A program made the translations under genes and the position numbers. DNA of 33,409 nucleotides from Treponema sp. (lineage in GTDB: Bacteria; Spirochaetota; Spirochaetia; Treponematales; Treponemataceae): assembly GCA_024402635.1 (NCBI GenBank), contig JAKSTJ010000028.1, positions 1 to 33,409 on the forward strand, read 5' to 3'. Below the pieces are notes generated by a model. The model searched no databases and was not told where the DNA came from. It worked only from the letters and a program-made list of their open reading frames with translations. This document shows, one piece after another, positions 9,701-16,924 of this stretch (positions are counted from its first letter, which is position 1; each line of letters starts with the position of its first letter).

Positions 9701-10077
9701 TCTTCAGGGTGTTCATTAGAGTAAGCAACAAGTTCATCAAATAATTGAGAATATTTTTCACGACGTTTAAGAATAATACGAATAAGTCGTTCAGCATTAT
9801 CAAAACGCTTCGGATAACGGTCTATATATTTATAAAGTTCTTTTAATGCTTTTGTATATTCTTTTCCCGAATGAGTTCCTGTTTTATCGGTGTATCGTTT
9901 TCCGCCAATAAGTTTTTGAATCTGAAACAGAGACATTACATCTCCGGATACAGTTTCATTATCCTTAATTTTTACACCCTCAATTTCTGCTACCTGAACA
10001 GCAGCCTCCTGAGAAAAAAGGTTTGATGATATGAGAAGAATTAGAAATGTCACAAAAAAGAATATTTTCTTTTTCAT
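6781..10077 (-). CDS. Large periplasmic helical TPR-repeat protein
   Basis: A 1098-residue exported protein: signal peptide 1-22 (MKKKIFFFVTFLILLISSN, LFSQ), then an almost entirely helical, Glu/Lys/Asn-rich body with coiled-coil character. Recognisable TPR-like pairs lie near 769-796 (SEHYEEALNYINQAIELW), about 962-1009 (LYDKGQYTQASNKINEAI) and at the C-terminus (YYNNGSYQSALKEIRKI). A Ser/Thr/Asn linker at about 1015-1040 separates the last two. There is no transmembrane helix after the signal peptide and no catalytic motif. It is the first gene of a pair with the SpoIIE phosphatase (stop and start one base apart), and the UPF0164 gene is divergent from it. I infer a scaffold that feeds envelope information to the phosphatase. 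Upstream are several overlapping TATAAT boxes and only a weak SD (AGG). Confidence 0.8.
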   Translation of the reverse strand: MKKKIFFFVTFLILLISSNLFSQEAAVQVAEIEGVKIKDNETVSGDVMSLFQIQKLIGGKRYTDKTGTHSGKEYTKALKELYKYIDRYPKRFDNAERLIRIILKRREKYSQLFDELVAYSNEHPEDKEGCGQRVDEMYLLEDEPPEEIRQLLLVFREMYLYKYYDNQFRVALQESSEKTHLYKYNEAVMALQQRFRIYELEFYSDWSVNKDIIQEADDLRESLEKKIEEYKELQPALNKDIETFLNIVKDGSYETVESNYAVVENDIKKLIQIQNEVSSYAARYEKLNQHLKSIDPDLTDASYIPFMRRFVTGISDFKDSGILGAINFEINDNLSKLKSSILGKTSGIVDKYNSILPDEILEDENYTAWTDKDNYVNPITEFAELGKKINDLDTLVQVWNGTNNQPEEVYKNSLDYISGLAEQSVELISIAEQLSVENEIQDGLLSYFEINKGNSSFDETENIRSLFESVDKMAKILGEKENLLIENQEWSKGYIENQQEKSDNTWIDLTTRYENYLEESFAKSEQAVVNVWEKITDTYKENADIYSDSMKEFIEYAEVFHNGFSESIDSDTYERIKNDPVALLEYAKTHNQPSTEDSESPKRYPELTLKMTEYIKEQSKLNKDSLTSAQSSFEEIVTTFADWKDKTEVTQMVDDSGKYINDKLNSISIQEKETLEKESSAQSDYDKAIQAHKNIDKLLEDAQRAFDEGNLDLAEELNDRAWKEEITSWDLIDMPKRAEIIERKYSALSDRINDANNNRIVYETRSLYNKARDEMNSEHYEEALNYINQAIELWAKTHKAEKNQEYEDLHELINTAVLLQNGRELSPADPLYAEMSQLLSQANIQYDNGERLIKENKKDEADVYLQGALENLEKIRKIYPLNQDVSYLKLKIAKLQMDPKEFAKNFDTRIKEAEAKANKKETQAEGYNDLLSLQKIDPSNKTLAQKIEKLEIKLGMKEKPVDNSAKNKAARLEKEAQALYDKGQYTQASNKINEAIRLDPTSRTAKALKDRIEIRKGAVKSSSSTGSSTTTKPAANTNTSGNNNVDSARYYQRALSYYNNGSYQSALKEIRKIQTSNPAYWSRKDVQTLYNNILRMLQ

Positions 10078-10167
10078 TTAGGCCTATTATATTATATTTT
10101 CGGTAATAAGTATTATAATATAGAGAAAAAAAACCGATAAATTACTATAAAAATACTTGATTTAAGT

Positions 10168-10173
10168 TATAAT
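10168..10173 (+). promoter_or_regulatory. TATAAT -10 box directly before the UPF0164 gene
   Basis: A perfect TATAAT ends 8 nt before the ATG at 10182. No Shine-Dalgarno sequence is visible (TTAACAAAATG). Transcription would begin at or next to the ATG, giving a leaderless message. No good -35 box is seen; TTACTA at 10142-10147 is weak and badly spaced. Confidence 0.45.
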
Positions 10174-10181
10174 TTAACAAA

Positions 10182-11492
10182 ATGAAGAGTTTAAAAAAAC
10201 TTTTTCTAACATTACTTTTTTCTCTTTTTTTCACAGGAACTTTACAAATAAGTGCTTTGTCTTTAACTGATATTTCAGGAACAATCGGTCAGGCCTTTTC
10301 TGATTTTTACAGCGATAACGAAGGAACTACTTCATTCCATTCCCTTTTAATTCCAATTGGAGGTCGTGCAGAAAGTCTTGGTTCTTCATATATCGGGCTT
10401 TCTGATGATACCAGCTATATAAATTACAATCCTGCAGCGGCCTGTATTATTAAAGAAACTCAAATGGGAGTCTTTCATAATGCATGGATTGCCGATTCTA
10501 TGATGGAAACAATTGCCTATACAACCCGTTTCAGAAATTTTGGCTTTGGTACTCAGGTTTCATGTTTTTACGTTCCTTTTACAGAATACAATCTTCTTGG
10601 CGAACGAACTGCTGGCGGTTATTATTCAGAAACAACGCTTGCATTAAACGGTGCATATAATTTTATTGCAGGTTATGATTTTAAAGGACTTGCAACTGGA
10701 GTTTCAATTAAAACCTCCTGGAGAAGTGTTCCAGATTTTACTGATAATGACACAAATGCAATTATAACAGGCTCAGGTTTATCTCAGTCTTCTTTAGGAA
10801 TCATGGCTGATTTAGGTTTAATGCTTCAATTTAATTTCTTAAAATATTTTGCCTCAAGAGATCCAAATGTAAAAATCGGTTTTACTATTCAAAATTTAGG
10901 ACTTGCAATTACAGGATTTGGAGATGAAATACAAATTGACGACCCGCTCCCAACTTACATTGCAGCAGGAATGTCTGTAAAATTTCTTCCAGTAATAACT
11001 GCTACAATTGATATTAAGCAACCAATTAATCTTTTTGATATAACAAAATCCGGATTATTTTCTGCTGGTGTTGGTGCTGATATACAATTTACAGATGCAT
11101 TCAGTCTTCTTGCAGGTTTTGAATTAAAAGGTGGTAATCCAAAATTAAGCGCAGGTGCGGAATTTGAACTTAATACCACAAGATTTAATTTTAATTACAC
11201 TTTGGATTTAACTTCATCTGCCAGTCCTGTAAATCGAATCAGTATGTCTGCAAGAATTATGCTTGGAGATCGTGGAAGAAAAGAAGAAATGAATAAAATA
11301 GATGATATCTATAAAAACGGTCTTAAAGCCTACTACGAAGGAAGATGGCAGGATGCAATAAATTTCTGGCAGATTATTCTTACAAATTACAATAAACGAT
11401 ACGATCCTGCAATTGCAGGTATTGCCAGTGCACAATCCCAACTTGATATGTTAAAACGTGCACATGAAAGCATGTATTTTGATGAAGAATAA
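10182..11492 (+). CDS. UPF0164 (PorV/FadL-like) outer-membrane beta-barrel protein
   Basis: A 436-residue exported protein with a signal peptide (about 1-25, ending LQISALS). The family signature follows at about 58-86: PIGGRAESLGSSYIGLSDD then YINYNPAA, as in UPF0164/PorV-type proteins that spirochaetes carry as paralogues. The middle is a series of amphipathic beta strands ending in aromatic residues, consistent with an outer-membrane barrel. The last 75 residues (from about 360) are a helical TPR-like extension (YYEGRWQDAINFWQIIL). Known relatives resemble FadL fatty-acid channels or PorV assembly factors; the substrate here is unknown. It is divergent from the TPR/SpoIIE pair, supporting a shared envelope role. 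The N-terminus is preceded by a -10 box but no ribosome-binding site. Confidence 0.85.
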   Translation: MKSLKKLFLTLLFSLFFTGTLQISALSLTDISGTIGQAFSDFYSDNEGTTSFHSLLIPIGGRAESLGSSYIGLSDDTSYINYNPAAACIIKETQMGVFHNAWIADSMMETIAYTTRFRNFGFGTQVSCFYVPFTEYNLLGERTAGGYYSETTLALNGAYNFIAGYDFKGLATGVSIKTSWRSVPDFTDNDTNAIITGSGLSQSSLGIMADLGLMLQFNFLKYFASRDPNVKIGFTIQNLGLAITGFGDEIQIDDPLPTYIAAGMSVKFLPVITATIDIKQPINLFDITKSGLFSAGVGADIQFTDAFSLLAGFELKGGNPKLSAGAEFELNTTRFNFNYTLDLTSSASPVNRISMSARIMLGDRGRKEEMNKIDDIYKNGLKAYYEGRWQDAINFWQIILTNYNKRYDPAIAGIASAQSQLDMLKRAHESMYFDEE

Positions 11493-11503
11493 TCTTATTA
11501 AAA

Positions 11504-13096
11504 TTATTTTTTCTTGCTGTAAATTCTATAATTCATCCACTGAAATAAACAATCTCTTGTTTCCAGTTTTGTAAGCCATTCTGTACTTACTTTATTAGAT
11601 CCTAAAGAATCAAAAACTGCAGTAAATGAATAGATGGATTCCTTAAATCTTTTTTCTGCATATTCAGGGAATTCCTGTTCTTCAATCATTTTCTGTAATC
11701 CTGAAGATTGTGCCAGCATTAATTCTTTTGCCCCAATGTTCAACAATCTTGTTTTTAATCCTGAATCATTTGGGAATCTGTCAGCAAGGTCAATCATTCT
11801 TTCACAAGCTTTTCTGATGTATCTCATCATCCATGAATTTTTACTGGAAATGAAATTTTCACCGTATCCTGCACCGGCTGAAGAAGAATAATAAGGATTT
11901 ACTTTTTCAAAGGTAAACTGATCTTCAATAAGAGCATTACAGTTTTCAAAAGTAAGATCAAAATCACTACCCTGTCTGTAAATTTGTTCAAGCCATTTCA
12001 AAGTTTCAGACCAGTTGTTATGAAGTTTATCTGTATCAAATGTACATACAAGTGAAATAAAATCAGAATCAGAAATTTCTTCTGCTGCATTTTTTAATAA
12101 AGCTTCTTTATTTTTTAAGAAAGTTGAAGCATCTTCTCTTAATTGTTTTTCAGCTTCGGAAACATTGTAAATATATTTATCTTCATCATCCGATTCTTTA
12201 TTCCAATATTTATAACCGGTTGAATATCTTCCAATTTTTTCAGAAATTAATGTTGATAAATTTTCAACAGGTAATTCAAATCCAATATCACAATTTTCAT
12301 TTCTATACACAGAGTTAGAAGAGAATCCATCTTCTCCAAATACTTCATCATCAAAAAATGGATCTGATGCAAAAACTCCTAAAGCATTTTCAAAACGATA
12401 TGGATGAAAAATACCTTTTGAAGGAACATTTTCTGATAAAAGAATACTTCTGGCATCAACAATTGTATAAGAAAAACCATATCCTCTGATTAATTTTTCG
12501 ATTCCAGGAGCATAACCTTTTTCAGGTAACCAGAATCCTTCTGGAATTTCTCCAAAACTATGTCTGAATGCCTGTAATCCAATTTCAATTTGAGCAGATA
12601 CAACTTCTGGTAAATCATAAAAATGAGGAACAAAAATATCAGTACCTGTTGTTGCAAGAATTTCCAGATAACCTTTCTGTTTTAATTCAGCAAATGCAGG
12701 AATCAATAACTTGTTGTATTTAACTTCAAAGTCATCTTTTAACAAAATATATTTTTCTTTAAGACTTGATGCAATTTCTTTTACTTCATTTTCAGAAGCA
12801 TTCCTTTCAATTTCTGCATCTCCTAACTGTATATGTTTTTCCAGCCATGCAACATATAAATTCTGGATTTCAGGATCTTCAAGCATAGTACATAATACAG
12901 GTGAAAGTACAATTCCAAGTTTAGCTTTTATGCCTTCCTTATCTAAACTATTAAACATGTTTAATAAAGGAATATAAATATCTGAAATATCATCAAAAAG
13001 ATGACTTAATAATGCTTCATTTACGGCAGCATCCTGTCCATTATGTCTTATATATTCTTGATTTGTTTTTAAAACAAAAATTAAATTTTTATTCAT
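11504..13096 (-). CDS. Glycoside hydrolase family 57 protein (alpha-glucan active)
   Basis: A 530-residue cytoplasmic enzyme-like protein. The GH57 fold is shown by the nucleophile motif FWLPEKGYAPG (residues 188-198; Glu192 the expected nucleophile), an upstream HFYDLPEVVSAQIEIG segment and a later acid/base region TFDTDKLHNNW (352-362; Asp354 the expected acid/base). The C-terminal third is helical, as in family branching enzymes and 4-alpha-glucanotransferases. The usual acid/base motif in branching enzymes is close to DTELFGHWW; here the Gly-His-Trp part is replaced, so activity and specificity are uncertain. It is the second gene of an operon with a DUF4912 protein 32 bp upstream, a pairing known in glycogen/alpha-glucan contexts. 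AAAGG serves as SD. It may act on storage polysaccharide, as hydrolase or transferase. Confidence 0.85.
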   Translation of the reverse strand: MNKNLIFVLKTNQEYIRHNGQDAAVNEALLSHLFDDISDIYIPLLNMFNSLDKEGIKAKLGIVLSPVLCTMLEDPEIQNLYVAWLEKHIQLGDAEIERNASENEVKEIASSLKEKYILLKDDFEVKYNKLLIPAFAELKQKGYLEILATTGTDIFVPHFYDLPEVVSAQIEIGLQAFRHSFGEIPEGFWLPEKGYAPGIEKLIRGYGFSYTIVDARSILLSENVPSKGIFHPYRFENALGVFASDPFFDDEVFGEDGFSSNSVYRNENCDIGFELPVENLSTLISEKIGRYSTGYKYWNKESDDEDKYIYNVSEAEKQLREDASTFLKNKEALLKNAAEEISDSDFISLVCTFDTDKLHNNWSETLKWLEQIYRQGSDFDLTFENCNALIEDQFTFEKVNPYYSSSAGAGYGENFISSKNSWMMRYIRKACERMIDLADRFPNDSGLKTRLLNIGAKELMLAQSSGLQKMIEEQEFPEYAEKRFKESIYSFTAVFDSLGSNKVSTEWLTKLETRDCLFQWMNYRIYSKKK

Positions 13097-13128
13097 TTTA
13101 TAAACCTTTATCTACTTTATTTGATTAA

Positions 13129-13791
13129 TCATGAAAAAGAATGTCTATGATTTTTATACTGTTCAGTAACAACTTTTTCAATTCCAGAAATTTTTGCAAT
13201 TTTAGAAAATTCTGGTATATTTCCAGGCTGCAAATCATTCAAATATTCTGCACCCTGAGGTATTTCAACAACTGGTGAAAAAGCCATTACTTTTCCAGAT
13301 GATAGTGTTTTATAAATTAATTCAATTCTAAAGAATTTTTTGCCAGAAGGAAGTAAAACATATTGTTCCTGAGTATCAGCAGCAGCATTTATTTCAAAAA
13401 CTTCAATCGGAGTCAAATCATCTTTTGAACCTAAAATACAAACTCTTAACATAAGAGTACTATCTGACATTGATTTTAACATTGCTGCATCATTATCACT
13501 GATATTCCAGAAAACAAAAGCCCATACAGGATTTCTTAAAATGCAGGAAATTTGAGTTTCATTATAACTAAGTGGCAAATAATCAGAAGAAGAATTTCCT
13601 CCATCCTCTGATACAAGCATAATATCTTCATTAACATTATTAGATTCTTCAACAAGTTCTAGAAGTTCGCCAATAAGAAAATTTCTGTTTAAATTTTCAG
13701 GCACATCAATTCCATATTTATCAGCAAGTTTTGTTAAATCTGCAAAAGATAAATTTTCTAGATATACTCTATTCAAGATTTCTTTATTCAT
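13129..13791 (-). CDS. DUF4912 protein with N-terminal SAP/Rho-N-like helices
   Basis: A 220-residue cytoplasmic protein. Residues about 8-48 (LSFADLTKLADKYGIDVP) form a helix-turn-helix unit of the SAP/Rho-N-like type. Residues about 70-195 are a DUF4912 domain, recognised by a YNETQISCILRNPVWAFVFW-like core, WNISD and a beta-rich remainder with FRIELIYK. DUF4912 proteins commonly sit next to GH57 enzymes, as here, and may be carbohydrate-binding or regulatory; no enzyme motif is present. It is the first gene of the operon. A TTGACA -35 box lies upstream, and the ATG follows a -10-like TATTAT by only 8 nt without an SD, so the message may be leaderless. Confidence 0.8.
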   Translation of the reverse strand: MNKEILNRVYLENLSFADLTKLADKYGIDVPENLNRNFLIGELLELVEESNNVNEDIMLVSEDGGNSSSDYLPLSYNETQISCILRNPVWAFVFWNISDNDAAMLKSMSDSTLMLRVCILGSKDDLTPIEVFEINAAADTQEQYVLLPSGKKFFRIELIYKTLSSGKVMAFSPVVEIPQGAEYLNDLQPGNIPEFSKIAKISGIEKVVTEQYKNHRHSFS

Positions 13792-13799
13792 AATAGAAA

Positions 13800-13830
13800 A
13801 TAATATCTAAAAAAAAATGACTAGTGTCAA
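13800..13830 (-). promoter_or_regulatory. Promoter of the DUF4912-GH57 operon
   Basis: On the minus strand a consensus TTGACA (13830-13825) is followed after 19 nt by TATTAT (13805-13800); GATATT at 17-nt spacing is an alternative -10. Both place the start of transcription within a few bases of the ATG at 13791. Confidence 0.5.
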
Positions 13831-13926
13831 GTTACCGGCAAGAATTATTTTTATGATTTTTTTTTATTTTTTTTAAGAAATTTGCTAAAGCAAAAAAACT
13901 ATTTTCCGATAATAAATATATACGGT

Positions 13927-13995
13927 ATGAAACGGGTGATTAACGACATCAAGGCACCTGTGATGCCTTATGTTTACTTAAAAATAAAAAGTTGA
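13927..13995 (+). CDS. Possible 22-codon small ORF inside a short transcription unit
   Basis: ATG at 13927 opens a 22-codon frame (MKRVINDIKAP..., ending LKIKS) whose TGA lies inside the ascending arm of the terminator at 13986-14022. Its GC content is clearly above the flanking A/T tracts. A hairpin AAGGCA (13951-13956)/TGCCTT (13964-13969) lies within it. No SD precedes the ATG; GATAATAAAT just upstream could be a -10 region. It could be a leader peptide, a leaderless microprotein, or a non-coding RNA that happens to be open. Evidence for translation is weak. Confidence 0.25.
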   Translation: MKRVINDIKAPVMPYVYLKIKS

Positions 13996-14026
13996 AGAAC
14001 GTGTGAGGTTTTTCAACTTTTTTTTT
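13986..14026 (+). terminator. Strong intrinsic terminator before the 14115 gene
   Basis: AAAAAGTTGAA (13986-13996) pairs perfectly with TTCAACTTTTT (14012-14022) around a 15-nt loop and continues into more T residues. It would end a short RNA starting near 13915-13925, or attenuate transcription into the membrane-protein gene 90 bp further on. Confidence 0.75.
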
Positions 14027-14114
14027 GCTCTTTTTTTCAATATACAATTCCATTTATTTCCTATAAAATAATTTTTACATCAAGATACAATTCTCTTTAA
14101 TCAGGAGTATAAAT

Positions 14115-15005
14115 ATGTTCGACAGAATTAAATACAAACAGTTTGCACTGATTCAACTTAACAAAAGATTAAAAATTCCTTTTTTAATGGTTTTAATTAC
14201 TATTGTAATTTCAGAAGCATTTAATCTTTTTGACAATTTTTTACCAGATATAACAAAAGACTTATCAAATAATACAGTTGATTTTGAAAATTTTCAAAAA
14301 TACTTTATTTCTATAATTGTAAAAACCGGAATCTTATTTTTAACTATTATTGTTATGTCAATTTTACAATTTGCCTCAAATAAAGTTTATCTTAAAATGT
14401 CTAAATCCCCTGAACCAGTTTTTTTCAATGATTTTACAGACGGACTTAAAGACTGGAAAAAAGCTGTCAGAACAGGTTTATGGACATTCTTATGGCTTTT
14501 TATCTGGGGACTTATTGCAATTCCTGTAATGATAATATTTTCTATATTAATTTCCATTATTTCTACAGTTCTAGGAACTTCTGAACTTATTACAGTATTA
14601 ATTCCAATTGGAGTTTTAATTTCACTGGCCGGCTTTATTCCTATGTTTATAAAGAGTTTTTCGTATTCAATGGCAATATATTTAGCAGGTGAATACAATA
14701 AAGTAGGAGCAATAAAAGCATTAACATTAAGCAAAAAAATTACAGAAAATCACAAGATGGATTTATTTGTATTATCCTTATCTTTTTTAGGATGGATTTT
14801 ACTATGTGTATTAACTTTTGGAATTGCAAGTTTATGGGTAAATCCATACATTTCTCTTACACAGGTAAATGCATATCACGCCTTGCTAAAAGAAGCAGTT
14901 GATTCTGGAAAAGTAAGTTTATCAGATTTAGGAATTTCTGATGAAGAAAAACCTGTTTATCTGACAGATAAAACAAATCAACAGAATGAAGAAGAAAACC
15001 TATAA
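14115..15005 (+). CDS. Polytopic inner-membrane protein, DUF975-like
   Basis: A 296-residue integral membrane protein starting at an ATG with AGGAG upstream. Hydrophobic helices lie near residues 22-40, 68-90 (ILFLTIIVMSILQFA), 115-150 (two helices: FLWLFIWGLIAIPVMIIFS), 156-182 and 213-245 (SFLGWILLCVLTFGIASLW). The segment WVNPYISLTQVNAYHALL near the C-terminus, followed by a charged tail, resembles DUF975-type proteins, whose function is unknown. It overlaps the convergent methyltransferase gene by 6 bp at the stop codons. The upstream region holds a terminator-ended small transcript that may regulate it. The family assignment is tentative; membrane topology is clear. Confidence 0.7.
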   Translation: MFDRIKYKQFALIQLNKRLKIPFLMVLITIVISEAFNLFDNFLPDITKDLSNNTVDFENFQKYFISIIVKTGILFLTIIVMSILQFASNKVYLKMSKSPEPVFFNDFTDGLKDWKKAVRTGLWTFLWLFIWGLIAIPVMIIFSILISIISTVLGTSELITVLIPIGVLISLAGFIPMFIKSFSYSMAIYLAGEYNKVGAIKALTLSKKITENHKMDLFVLSLSFLGWILLCVLTFGIASLWVNPYISLTQVNAYHALLKEAVDSGKVSLSDLGISDEEKPVYLTDKTNQQNEEENL

Positions 15006-15995
15006 AAATCTTGCTTTATAAACTGTTGCTTTTTTTCCATTAACAAGGGTAGAGAATTTTGAAATAATTTCTACCCTGTTTTTTTCTGCAGCTTCTTCAA
15101 AATTTTCAATTCTTGCTGATAAAATTACCATTCTTCCATCATCTTTTAATATTCTCTTGAATGATACGAACATTTTATTATAAAATTCAGTAATATCTCC
15201 AATATCTTCAAAAAATCCCCATGGAGGATCGGTAATTACAGTATTAACCGATGAATCTTGAATTTCATTTAATTCAAAGGCATCACATTGATTTATTGAA
15301 AATCTCTGATCATTTCCACAACATTTAGATTTAATCAAATCAATTTTACTTTTATCAATGTCACTGGAATAAAAATGTGCAAATTTAAAATTCTGAGAAG
15401 CTTGAGCAGGAATTGAACCATATCCAGAAAATGGATCACATAAAACATCATCCTTTTTTATTTCTGCATAAGAATTTAAAAGATAAGCAATTTCAGGACG
15501 TAATTCCCCTTTATTAAGATTTTTTTCTGTAAATTCCCTTTTACTTATTAATTGACCACAATAAGCAAATCCTTCCCTTCTGATTGCATACCATATCTCT
15601 GTTACGGGAGACAATCTGTCCAAAGACAACCGGGAATTTCTTAAAACCCATTCTTCAGCTCTTTTTGATATATTTTTATCAACTTTTGCAAATTGATTTT
15701 CATTGTTAAACCGAACCCTGAAAGTTCCTTTATTTATTAAAAAATATTTTTTTTCAGAACATACATTGCCAACCAAAGAAGGAAAATTTAAGCCCTTTCC
15801 TTTCATAATTTTCAGTACAAAAAAATTATTATTAAAGTAAGGTATTTTTGCAATAAGTCTTGAATCACCATCAAATCTATAATGAATCAATCCATCATAA
15901 ACATTCAGAATTTTACAACCTGAAATTCTTTTTGGTAAATCTTCAGCAATAACGTTTTGAAATCCTGTAATAAAAGAAGAAATGAATTCAGCCAT
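15000..15995 (-). CDS. THUMP-type SAM-dependent RNA guanine-N2 methyltransferase
   Basis: A 331-residue protein, taking the internal Met (MAEFISSF) as start; six extra codons are open to 16013. The N-terminal half (about 1-110) resembles the THUMP/ferredoxin-like region of UPF0020/Trm14 proteins. The C-terminal half is a Rossmann methyltransferase: motif I at about 180-200 (DPFSGYGSIPAQA), an SSDIDKSKI acidic loop, and the catalytic TDPPWG at about 255-260, typical of enzymes that methylate exocyclic nitrogen of guanine. Likely role: m2G formation in tRNA or rRNA; the exact site cannot be read from the sequence. A perfect TATAAT ends 6 nt before the chosen ATG and no SD is present, so the mRNA may be leaderless, which favours this start. 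Confidence 0.78.
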   Translation of the reverse strand: MAEFISSFITGFQNVIAEDLPKRISGCKILNVYDGLIHYRFDGDSRLIAKIPYFNNNFFVLKIMKGKGLNFPSLVGNVCSEKKYFLINKGTFRVRFNNENQFAKVDKNISKRAEEWVLRNSRLSLDRLSPVTEIWYAIRREGFAYCGQLISKREFTEKNLNKGELRPEIAYLLNSYAEIKKDDVLCDPFSGYGSIPAQASQNFKFAHFYSSDIDKSKIDLIKSKCCGNDQRFSINQCDAFELNEIQDSSVNTVITDPPWGFFEDIGDITEFYNKMFVSFKRILKDDGRMVILSARIENFEEAAEKNRVEIISKFSTLVNGKKATVYKARFL

Positions 15996-16001
15996 ATGAA
16001 T

Positions 16002-16007
16002 ATTATA
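16002..16007 (-). promoter_or_regulatory. TATAAT -10 box before the methyltransferase gene
   Basis: TATAAT on the minus strand is separated by 6 nt (ATTCAT) from the ATG at 15995. It lies inside the longer reading frame that begins at 16013, so if it is used the longer start cannot be translated. No clear -35 box was found. Confidence 0.4.
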
Positions 16008-16061
16008 CAACATTTATATAATCATATATAGAACAAATTTGATATTTTTATTTGCTGACTA

Positions 16062-16090
16062 TAGACATTAAAGATGAAAAAAAATATAAT
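16062..16090 (+). promoter_or_regulatory. Sigma-70-type promoter of the infC operon
   Basis: TAGACA (16062-16067; five of six consensus bases) is followed after exactly 17 nt by a perfect TATAAT (16085-16090). Transcription should start near 16097, leaving a leader of about 60 nt before infC. Confidence 0.65.
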
Positions 16091-16119
16091 AATAAAACAC
16101 GCTATATGTAAAAAATGTG

Positions 16120-16155
16120 TTTTGTAAATACAAAAGTGTTTACAACACTAGGAGG
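16120..16155 (+). promoter_or_regulatory. infC leader: tandem hairpins and Shine-Dalgarno
   Basis: TTTTGTA (16120-16126) pairs with TACAAAA (16129-16135), and AGTGTT (16135-16140) with AACACT (16144-16149); the second stem abuts AGGAGG (16150-16155). An alternative stem, TTGTAAA (16122-16128) with TTTACAA (16139-16145), excludes both. The exclusive folds could control access to the ribosome-binding site or transcription into the operon. AT-richness makes chance pairing possible. Confidence 0.45.
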
Positions 16156-16159
16156 ATAA

Positions 16160-16699
16160 TTGGCATACGTGAATAATAATAACAACAATAAGGGACAGCG
16201 TATCAATGAAATGATTCGTGTTAGAGAAGTTCGTCTTATTGATGATGAGGGAAATCAGTTAGGCATTGTTGCTACACCGGAAGCTCTCAGAATGGCAAAA
16301 GAAAAGGATCTCGACCTTGTTGAAGTGTCACCTAATGCTAACCCACCAGTTTGCAAAATACTTGATTATGGCAAATACCGATTCGAACAGGAAAAAAAGC
16401 TCCGTGATGCCAAGAAGAATCAAAAGGTATTAAAGATGAAAGAAATCCGTATGCAGCCAAAAATTGGCTCTGGAGATCTGGATACTAAAGCCAAACATAT
16501 ACAGGAATTTCTTGATGAAGGCGATAAAGTAAAAGTTACAATCCGTTTCCGCGGTCGTGAACTTGCACATACCGACCTTGGTTTTGAAGTTCTGAATGAG
16601 GTGTTAAAGCGACTTACCTCGGCGTACAACATTGACAAACCAGCCGCTATGGATGGAAGAAATATGTCAATGACAATCTCAGCAAAAGCCGCAAAATAA
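16160..16699 (+). CDS. infC: Translation initiation factor IF-3
   Basis: A 179-residue IF-3 of normal length. After an Asn-rich N-terminal tail, the N-domain shows [18 protein letters not shown] and [21 protein letters not shown] Lys-rich linker follows, then the C-domain with [31 protein letters not shown] and [12 protein letters not shown]-3 binds the 30S subunit, prevents premature 50S joining and rejects non-standard start codons. The start is TTG at 16160, 4 nt after AGGAGG; the next candidate, GTG at 16169, is farther away. A non-ATG start fits known IF-3 autoregulation in other bacteria. It is first in the operon with L35, L20, a ZapB-like protein, ZapA and UPF0178. Confidence 0.97.
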   Translation: MAYVNNNNNNKGQRINEMIRVREVRLIDDEGNQLGIVATPEALRMAKEKDLDLVEVSPNANPPVCKILDYGKYRFEQEKKLRDAKKNQKVLKMKEIRMQPKIGSGDLDTKAKHIQEFLDEGDKVKVTIRFRGRELAHTDLGFEVLNEVLKRLTSAYNIDKPAAMDGRNMSMTISAKAAK

Positions 16700-16711
16700 G
16701 AGGTTTAGAAA

Positions 16712-16912
16712 ATGCCTAAGATGAAAACAAAAAAGTCAGCTGCTAAACGTTATTCTTTAACTGGCACTGGCAAAGTAAAACACAAGAAGCAGAACCTTCG
16801 TCATATTTTGACAAAACGTTCTCCAAAAAGAAAGAGAAATCTTCGCGCTACTGGTTATGTAGCAGAAGCAGATGCAAAGAAAATCAGAAAGCAGATGCTT
16901 CCATACGGTTAA
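16712..16912 (+). CDS. rpmI: 50S ribosomal protein L35
   Basis: A 66-residue basic protein with the L35 signature at its N-terminus ([20 protein letters not shown]) and [15 protein letters not shown] in the centre. Length and composition are normal for the family. It has AGAGG upstream of the ATG and sits 12 bp after infC and 12 bp before rplT, the order conserved across bacteria. L35 is a component of the large subunit. Confidence 0.97.
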   Translation: MPKMKTKKSAAKRYSLTGTGKVKHKKQNLRHILTKRSPKRKRNLRATGYVAEADAKKIRKQMLPYG

Positions 16913-16924
16913 TGAGGTGAATAA

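Noticed and set aside
15996..16013. Longer start (MLYNIHMAEF) for the THUMP methyltransferase
   Set aside because: The extra six codons contain a perfect TATAAT positioned to start transcription at the internal ATG, no SD precedes the longer start, and the internal MAEFISSF fits an N-terminal beta strand better.
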